This document shows positions 16,338 through 21,176 of a DNA stretch of 21,176 bases, piece by piece. The DNA comes from CAYSLC01 sp964431545 (lineage in GTDB: Bacteria > Desulfobacterota > Desulfobacteria > Desulfobacterales > JAABSP01). Below the pieces are notes generated by a model that saw only the letters and a program-made list of their open reading frames with translations, did no database searches and was not told the DNA's origin. Location: NCBI GenBank assembly GCA_964431545.1, contig CAYSLC010000082.1, forward strand, positions 1 to 21,176, given 5' to 3'. Each line of letters starts with the position of its first letter. The first letter of the stretch is position 1. The translations under genes and the position numbers were made by a program.

Positions 16338-17696
16338 TCAGGAGATCCCGCCGCGTTGGATCCGGCGGCCGGCCAGCCAGCCCAGAACCCCCAGAACGAC
16401 CAGAAGCGGGGGAGCCCCTCCGGCCGGGCCCGTTGCGGTGGCGATGAAACATCCGCCGCCCCCGCCGCCGTCCGAATCCCCGTCGTCCGTCGGGGTTTCC
16501 CCGCCGGCAAAGACGATCCGGGTCGGATTCAGGTCGGTTCCGATGATCTCGTCGATGGTGTCGTCGGCCGGATCGATGATGACCACCTGTGCGTCGGTGG
16601 CGTTGCTGACCCAGATCATACCGTTGGCGTCGGGGTAGGCTCCGGCCTCCATGCCGGTGATATCCTTGCCGGTCAGCTGGTCGTTGGCGGCGCCGAAGAC
16701 CGTGCCGGAGGTCGGGTCGAAGGCGTAGAGGGTGTTGTCTCCGAATCCGGCGTAGCCGACGAAGTACCCCTTATCCGCCGAAACGATCCCCATGCCGGAG
16801 ATGTTGCCGTAGGGGTGGTCCGCGGCATCCCCGTCATCCACCACCAGGGACGTATCGTACGTATCGGAATCGATGCGGACGATGCCGCCGGTATACTCCG
16901 GGTCCCGTCCGGTCCATGCGCTTCCGTAATCCCCCACGCCCTGAACATATACGCCGCCGTTTTCCTCCAGATATTGGATGGCGCCGAGATTTCGGATGGG
17001 CAGCCGGATGCCCAACAGACCTTCGGCATTCGCCGTGCCGGTGTCGATCTCGGTATCGGTGGCGGTGTCGAACACGGTTACATACCCGTCATTGGAGGGG
17101 ATCCAGCCGTTGTCCCGATCCAATCGCTGCATGGCGATGAACAGTTTGCCGTCGGCGACCACGCCGGTGTTCATCTCCGGAATGCCGTCCGAATCGGCGT
17201 ATGCGCCAAGATCCAGTTCGCCGATCTTGAACCCGGCCTCGTCGGTGGCGGAGGGATTGACGATCCAGGCCGTGCTCTTGCCGTACCGGAGCAGATAGGC
17301 CTTCCGGTCGTCCACGAAGAGCAGGTCATGGGGGTTGCTGGAGCCCTCTTCCCCGCTATCCATGGTGGAAAACTGCCAGACGGGGGTGGCCGGGGCATCC
17401 ACGCTGAATTTGGTGACATTGTCCGCCTGGAACCGCTCGATCCGGTAAAAGAAATCGCCGTGGGCCGCGACGGTGATGTCCGAGACCGCGGTGGGCAGCA
17501 GGTTGTTCCGGACCGTCCGGGGCCCTCCCTCCGGGTCCACCGAGATCACCGAATGGGCTCCGCTGGAGTAATCCGCCGCCACCGTGGCGACAACGGCGGT
17601 CTGATCCGCCGCCATGACCCCGAACGGCGCCGTGGCCAGCACGGAGAAGACCACCATCGCCACAACCAAACTTGAACCGTTCCATCCTTGTTTCAT
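16338..17696 (-). CDS. Exported beta-propeller-like protein with C-terminal surface-anchor signal; possible BtuG analogue
   Basis: This 452-residue protein has a signal peptide (about 1-30, ending GVMAAD), then a body of repeated short beta segments separated by Gly/Asp turns, each with a hydrophobic strand and a DP/DT-type turn (for example GYVTVFDTATDTEID, GIVRIDSDTYDTSLV, NTLYAFDPTSGTVF, AQVVIIDPADDTIDEI), typical of YncE-like beta-propellers. The tail is Gly-rich (409-415), then CFIATA with Cys416, a hydrophobic run (428-442) and RR (444-445), a layout seen in C-terminal sorting signals. It lies between TonB receptor 1 and btuF-cbiZ under a cobalamin riboswitch. In Bacteroides, the surface propeller BtuG pairs with BtuB and captures cobalamin; an analogous role here is inference from context and fold. 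The ATG at 17696 has AAAGGAG seven bases upstream. Confidence 0.8.
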   Translation of the reverse strand: MKQGWNGSSLVVAMVVFSVLATAPFGVMAADQTAVVATVAADYSSGAHSVISVDPEGGPRTVRNNLLPTAVSDITVAAHGDFFYRIERFQADNVTKFSVDAPATPVWQFSTMDSGEEGSSNPHDLLFVDDRKAYLLRYGKSTAWIVNPSATDEAGFKIGELDLGAYADSDGIPEMNTGVVADGKLFIAMQRLDRDNGWIPSNDGYVTVFDTATDTEIDTGTANAEGLLGIRLPIRNLGAIQYLEENGGVYVQGVGDYGSAWTGRDPEYTGGIVRIDSDTYDTSLVVDDGDAADHPYGNISGMGIVSADKGYFVGYAGFGDNTLYAFDPTSGTVFGAANDQLTGKDITGMEAGAYPDANGMIWVSNATDAQVVIIDPADDTIDEIIGTDLNPTRIVFAGGETPTDDGDSDGGGGGGCFIATATGPAGGAPPLLVVLGVLGWLAGRRIQRGGIS

Positions 17697-17736
17697 CTCG
17701 ACGCTCCTTTCTGTTTACGGTCTGTTCCGACCCGGG

Positions 17737-19758
17737 TTACCACTCATGTTTCAGGGACAGGAAATAGGAGGTGCCGGGCAGGGGGTACCCGTTGAAGTCC
17801 TCGTATCGATCATCCCCCAGGTTCTTGCCGGTCAGCGTGATCAATACCGTTTTGTACAGCCAGGAGATCCCGGCGTTGATCTCCTCCTTGTCCTCCGCCG
17901 GCAGGAGATTGGCGGTGTCGTAGAAGAGGCCGGACTCCTCCCGGTATTCGACATGGGCCTTGACCCCCGCGTATCGGCCTTCGAGCCGGGCCAGCCACGC
18001 GGTTTCAAACCGGCCGGGCAGGTTCTTGCCGTCGAAGGCGGCGATGTCGCTCCGGTTCTCCGGGTCCTGCCAGGTGGCGTTGGCGGTGAAGGTGAAATGG
18101 TCGAAAAGATCGACGCTCAGACTCGATTCGACCCCCTGGATCACCGCCTCGTTGATGTTCACCGACCGGCCGATGCCCCGGGCGTCGTAGACCTGGGTGA
18201 TCAGGTCATCCACGTCACCGCGGAAGTAGGCGGCCCGGATCGAAACTCCCCCTATCGGAGGAACCGGCCGGGGTATATCGACTTCGAATCCCAGGTCGAA
18301 GTTGACCCCGGTCTCCGCCTCCAGATCGGGGTTGCCCATGAGAAAGCCCCGGTCCCCGAAGAGTTCGAAAAAGGCGGGCTCCCGGACGTAGCGGGCCAGG
18401 TTCGACTTGACCGCCAGCCACTCCCGTGCCCGGTAGGAGGCCCCCATCTGCGGGTTCCAATAGTCCTCGCTTCGGCTTCGGCCGGGCAACGGCGCGCCGC
18501 CATAGACGCTGGTGGCGCTCTCCAGGTCGTCCCGGAGGTGGGTGTACCGGATCGCCGGGTTGAGGATCAGACGCTCGTCCATCAGGATCATGGTGTCCTG
18601 GAGACCGAAGGTGAGGACATCCCGGCGGCTCTCGGTGGTGTGGGTCCGGCCCCGGAGATCCTCGTTCTCATAGGTCTCCTGGTAGACGTCGACGACGGCC
18701 CCCACATCGTGGATCCCGGTGAGCCATGCCACGAAGAGATCGCCCCCCAGCCGGGTCGTGGTGTACCGGTTGTGCTGGGTCTCCAGTCCGATATGGCCGC
18801 CCCGGTCGTCGTACGTCTCGGCCTTCCAGTTGTGGGAGATCCGGGCCCTAACGTCGAGGTGGCGTCGGGTGAGATCGTCGGCGGTCATTTGAAGGGTGGT
18901 GATGTTGCGCTCGGTCTCCAGTTCGGCCCGGGCCGCCTCGCTGTTGTTCCACGACGGGAGCCCCTGTTCCTTGGAGAAATACTGGTCCACCAGGTCGATC
19001 CGGAGGGAACCGGTGAGGTCGATCCCGACCTTTCCCAGCAGGTTGAACCGGTCAAATTGGGCGTTGCGCCGGCCCTCCCATCGATCGTCGGCCGCATTGA
19101 AGGGGGTGCCATTGTCGTTTCGCATCTCGTAGTCGTTCTCGGCGCCCAGATAGTCGGCGGAGATCAGGTAGTCCCAGAGGCCGGCCCTGTGATTGACGAG
19201 GCCGGCCAGCCGGCGGGTGTCGAAGGAGCCGTACCCGGCGGTGGCGCTGGCCCCGAAGTCCTCACCGGCCCGAAGGGTCCGGATGTTGACGGCTCCGCCG
19301 ATGGAGGAGCGGCCGAACTGGATGGGCGAACCCCCCCGGTAGATCTCCACAGCGGCCACGTCGGAGAGGGCGATGTTGCTCAGGTCGACCCCACCGCCAG
19401 AGGCGTCGTTTAAGAGCACCCCGTCGAGAAAGACGAGGACCTGGTCCGAGGAGGAGCCCCGGAGGGAGACCGTGGAAAAGGAGCCCATGGCCCCCGATTG
19501 ACGAACCTGGACCGCCGCCTCCTTTTCGATCACCTCGGCCAGGCTCTCGGTCTTCCCCTCGAAGGTTTCCCGTCGGATGACGCTGGTGAAGGAGGGAAGG
19601 CCCTCCGCGTCCACATCCCCGGTTCGGAGATCGGCGCCGCCTTCGGCGGTCACCACGATGGCGTCGAGGCGGACGGGTTCGGATTCCTCCTGGGCGAGGC
19701 CGAAGGCCGGCCCGAGCACCATCGCCAAAAAAAACACAATACGGACAACTTGTAGCAT
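17737..19758 (-). CDS. TonB-dependent outer-membrane receptor 1 (first gene behind the cobalamin riboswitch)
   Basis: This 673-residue TonB-dependent receptor has a signal peptide (about 1-22, ending FGLAQ), a TonB box-like LDAIVVTAEG (30-39), a plug with SLAEVIEKEAAVQVRQSG, STVSLRGSSSDQVLVFLDGV and VEIYRGGSPIQFGRSSIGGAVNIRT, and a barrel that ends SYFLSLKHEW with a terminal aromatic residue, as outer-membrane barrels need. It is the first gene after the riboswitch and terminator, so it is the gene most directly under cobalamin control and probably imports a corrinoid. I chose the ATG at 19758, which has a GGGGGGAG purine stretch about seven bases upstream. An in-frame TTG at 19779 lies against the T-run of the terminator and is unlikely. 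The beta-propeller gene follows after 40 bases. Confidence 0.92.
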   Translation of the reverse strand: MLQVVRIVFFLAMVLGPAFGLAQEESEPVRLDAIVVTAEGGADLRTGDVDAEGLPSFTSVIRRETFEGKTESLAEVIEKEAAVQVRQSGAMGSFSTVSLRGSSSDQVLVFLDGVLLNDASGGGVDLSNIALSDVAAVEIYRGGSPIQFGRSSIGGAVNIRTLRAGEDFGASATAGYGSFDTRRLAGLVNHRAGLWDYLISADYLGAENDYEMRNDNGTPFNAADDRWEGRRNAQFDRFNLLGKVGIDLTGSLRIDLVDQYFSKEQGLPSWNNSEAARAELETERNITTLQMTADDLTRRHLDVRARISHNWKAETYDDRGGHIGLETQHNRYTTTRLGGDLFVAWLTGIHDVGAVVDVYQETYENEDLRGRTHTTESRRDVLTFGLQDTMILMDERLILNPAIRYTHLRDDLESATSVYGGAPLPGRSRSEDYWNPQMGASYRAREWLAVKSNLARYVREPAFFELFGDRGFLMGNPDLEAETGVNFDLGFEVDIPRPVPPIGGVSIRAAYFRGDVDDLITQVYDARGIGRSVNINEAVIQGVESSLSVDLFDHFTFTANATWQDPENRSDIAAFDGKNLPGRFETAWLARLEGRYAGVKAHVEYREESGLFYDTANLLPAEDKEEINAGISWLYKTVLITLTGKNLGDDRYEDFNGYPLPGTSYFLSLKHEW

Positions 19759-19777
19759 GGGCGTCTCCCCCCGAGGC

Positions 19778-19818
19778 AAAAAAAAATCCCCGGATCGAAT
19801 GAATCGATCCGGGGATTT
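19778..19818 (-). terminator. Intrinsic terminator controlled by the riboswitch
   Basis: On the minus strand, a stem of 12-13 perfect pairs (arms 19805-19816 and 19786-19797) closes a loop of about five bases and is followed at once by nine T (plus-strand A-run 19778-19786). It lies between the riboswitch and the start of TonB receptor 1, 19 bases before the ATG. That is the expected place for a transcription-attenuation expression platform. GGATCCGG on the minus strand (19855-19862) can pair with CCGGATC in the upstream arm (19806-19812) and may be part of an antiterminator; this last point is inference. Confidence 0.93.
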
Positions 19819-19883
19819 CCCTTGTCTATATCCCTGAAACCGGGTGGCGCGCGTCCGGATCCACGAAACGCGACGCCTTATGG

Positions 19884-20060
19884 TTGCCCGGGCAGGTTTT
19901 CTGACTCTCGGATCCTCCTACTCGCCGCGCCTTCCCATAACCTTTGATGAAGTTACAGTGGCCGAATGCGGCTTTCGTCCCCGATCACAGCGGCGGGCCC
20001 GTTCCCGTCTTTCACGGGATTCCCTTTTCAGCCCCCTTTTTGCAGGGAGCGCCCGAACAA
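19884..20060 (-). promoter_or_regulatory. Cobalamin (adenosylcobalamin, class I) riboswitch
   Basis: Read on the minus strand, the leader carries the conserved parts of a B12 riboswitch in order: GGGAATCCCGTGAAAGACGG, then CCCGCCGCTGTGATCGGGGA, then GGCCACTGT, then GGGAAGGCGCGGCGAGTAGG, and last the B12 box (19890-19909, ending AACCTGCCC). The outer P1 helix can form between 20051-20060 and 19884-19893, with two G-U pairs. An intrinsic terminator follows at 19778-19818, so binding of cobalamin should cause premature termination and lower expression of the operon. The layout fits the adenosylcobalamin class; ligand preference cannot be proved by eye. Confidence 0.95.
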
Positions 20061-20075
20061 ATTTTCGCAAGGACT

Positions 20076-20102
20076 TCTATAACAGTCCGGCGATGATGTC
20101 AA
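20076..20102 (-). promoter_or_regulatory. Sigma70-like promoter upstream of the riboswitch
   Basis: On the minus strand there is a perfect TTGACA (20097-20102), then TATAGA (20076-20081) after 15 bases or TAGAAG (20074-20079) after 17 bases. Transcription would begin about 10 bases before the riboswitch P1 helix (20060). The position is right for the operon promoter. The spacing of the better -10 box is short, so the exact -10 is uncertain. Confidence 0.6.
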
Positions 20103-20249
20103 CCACTTTGTGCAACATCGACACCAACCATAAGTGCAAATTCATTCTGTGAAACATTGAGTTATTTTCTCTTTGTTTTCTTATCTTATCCAAGATGTCG
20201 AAGGCAATCATATTGCAACATCCATATTCGATTGCTCAAGTTGAAATCG
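20103..20249. other. AT-rich intergenic stretch between the enoyl-CoA hydratase gene and the operon promoter
   Basis: This stretch begins just behind the -35 box and runs to the stop codon of the enoyl-CoA hydratase-family gene. I see no gene, no intrinsic terminator for the upstream gene, and no clear repeat. Its base composition matches the AT-rich gene to its right rather than the GC-rich operon to its left. Confidence 0.6.
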
Positions 20250-21029
20250 TTATCGATCTTTCCACTTTACCGATGTTCTCTTTTCTAAAAAACCCTTTAT
20301 TCCACTTTGAGCGTCTTCTGATAGATTATTCAATACGATGGTATGTTTTGCAAAATGAAATGCTTTATCATCCGTTTGATCAACTTGCGCATAAAAACCT
20401 TGTTTGCCAATACCGAGGGCAAATCGGCTGGCTTCGCTGATTTTTTTTGCCAATTCCTCTGTTGTGGAATCAAGTTTTTCCCGTGACACAACTCTATTTA
20501 CCAAACCGAGTTCCTTTGCTTCCCGCGCTGGAAAATCTCGCCCGGTCAGAAGCATTTCCAAAGCCATTTTTCGTCCAATTGCTCTCGATATTGCCACCAT
20601 GGGAGTGGAGCAAAAAAGCCCGATTTTAACCCCAGGTGTTGAAAATTTCGCATCCTCGCTTGCAATAACCAAATCACACCATGCCGCAAGCTGACATCCG
20701 GCAGCAGTAGCAATCCCTTGTACCTGAGCAATAACCGGCTGCGGAATTTCGTGAATTAACTGCATCATTTTAGTGCATTGATCAAAAATGAATTTATATT
20801 CCTTAACTCCGGAATCTACCATTTCCGATAAATTATGCCCTGCGCAGAAGTTTTTGCCAGTGGCTTTTATGATTATTACTTTCACTGATTCATCAACTGA
20901 AACCTTTGTTAATGCATCGATCATCTCACGAATCATTCTCTGTGAAAGAGCATTTATTGTTTTTGGACGATTTAACGTAAGCGTCGCAATTGGACCTTCT
21001 GTTGAAAACAGTATCTCTTTGTATGTCAA
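20250..21029 (-). CDS. Enoyl-CoA hydratase/isomerase-family protein, ECHDC3-like
   Basis: This 259-residue crotonase-fold protein has the family's full length. The CoA-binding and oxyanion-hole segments are FCAGHNL (61-67) and GIATAAGCQLA (105-115). The two glutamates that catalyse hydration in classical enoyl-CoA hydratases are replaced: GCQ (Gln113) where GCE is usual and TPG (Gly133) where PE is usual. The same pattern, with the stretch TPGVKIGLFCSTP (131-143), is seen in the ECHDC3 group, whose reaction is poorly known. The start is a TTG at 21029 with GGAGGG six bases upstream, which gives LTYKEILFSTEGP; the frame is open further to the window edge, but that part has no family look. The gene is much poorer in G+C than the operon (20221-20280 is 23/60) and has no evident link to B12. 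Confidence 0.87.
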   Translation of the reverse strand: MTYKEILFSTEGPIATLTLNRPKTINALSQRMIREMIDALTKVSVDESVKVIIIKATGKNFCAGHNLSEMVDSGVKEYKFIFDQCTKMMQLIHEIPQPVIAQVQGIATAAGCQLAAWCDLVIASEDAKFSTPGVKIGLFCSTPMVAISRAIGRKMALEMLLTGRDFPAREAKELGLVNRVVSREKLDSTTEELAKKISEASRFALGIGKQGFYAQVDQTDDKAFHFAKHTIVLNNLSEDAQSGIKGFLEKRTSVKWKDR

Positions 21030-21176
21030 TTTATCCCTCCCCTGTACGGTTCTATTGATAAAAATGGTAATTCGATCACATCCAACGCATTCCAAAATAT
21101 CCGTTGCAAAGCAGCCGATCGACCGAACTGGCACAACCCCATTTTCACAAGAAGGTTGTTCCGGACCCTCCGTGAG

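Noticed and set aside
14196..17675. Very long plus-strand open frame (1159 codons)
   Set aside because: It lies antisense to the BtuF-CbiZ and beta-propeller genes. GC-rich DNA gives such frames by chance; the translation is low in complexity (rich in Gly, Asp, Arg, His, Val) and shows no domain, while the minus-strand frames show clear families.
19759..19779. Alternative TTG start for TonB receptor 1 at 19779
   Set aside because: It adjoins the T-run of the terminator and leaves no room for a good ribosome site. The ATG at 19758 has a purine-rich site at the right distance and starts a normal signal peptide.
21026..21176. End of an upstream minus-strand gene whose TGA (21026-21028) overlaps the TTG start of the crotonase-family gene
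   Set aside because: The frame is open to the window edge and the overlap is the kind seen in coupled genes, but a second frame is open as well, only about 49 residues are visible and none looks like a known family. It is too weak to list as a gene.

Overview
The window is a compact, single-strand (minus) corrinoid/tetrapyrrole locus from what looks like a GC-rich, anaerobic Gram-negative bacterium, most likely a sulfate reducer or related Desulfobacterota. This is inferred from CbiK-type (anaerobic) chelatases, one of them exported as in Desulfovibrio, three TonB-dependent outer-membrane receptors, and codon-dense GC-rich DNA (one counted 60-base line, 2041-2100, is 44/60 G+C). No rRNA, tRNA, CRISPR array or transposase was seen.

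Layout, in the order of transcription (right to left). 20250-21029: an AT-rich enoyl-CoA hydratase/isomerase-family gene of ECHDC3 type that lacks both usual catalytic glutamates. 19778-20102: a sigma70-like promoter, a class-I cobalamin riboswitch (19884-20060) and a textbook intrinsic terminator, just before the first operon gene. Then come thirteen co-directional genes with gaps of 62 bases or less or short overlaps, except for one gap of 183 bases before the last gene: TonB receptor 1 (17737-19758); an exported beta-propeller with a Gly-rich/Cys/hydrophobic/Arg tail (16338-17696); an exported BtuF-CbiZ fusion (14244-16274); TonB receptor 2, BtuB-like (12305-14206); an exported, membrane-tethered CobN-family protein (8353-12321); a seven-helix DUF2162-like protein (7567-8313); an ExbB/TolQ/MotA protein (6926-7570); a DUF2149-like, ExbD-shaped protein (6595-6954); TonB receptor 3 with a His-rich N-terminus (4654-6570); cytoplasmic CbiK (3843-4640); BtuF (2951-3859); BtuC (1946-2947); BtuD (1143-1949); and, after the 183-base gap, exported CbiK (60-959). 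GC-rich hairpins follow the last gene.

How the parts may work together. The riboswitch identifies the operon as B12-repressed. The receptors and the propeller would capture corrinoids or related tetrapyrroles at the surface, and BtuF, BtuF-CbiZ and BtuCD would carry them inward, with CbiZ possibly removing the lower ligand of foreign corrinoids outside the cytoplasm. The CobN-like/DUF2162/ExbB/DUF2149 block has the gene content of the Bacteroidetes HmuSTUV haem-use module, but here it sits under B12 control beside two CbiK chelatases and without CobS/CobT. The most interesting reading is a proton-motive-force-linked, extracytoplasmic metal-tetrapyrrole processing machine (insertion, removal or exchange of the metal) coupled to corrinoid salvage. 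That function is inference; the gene content and the export and anchor signals are visible in the sequence.
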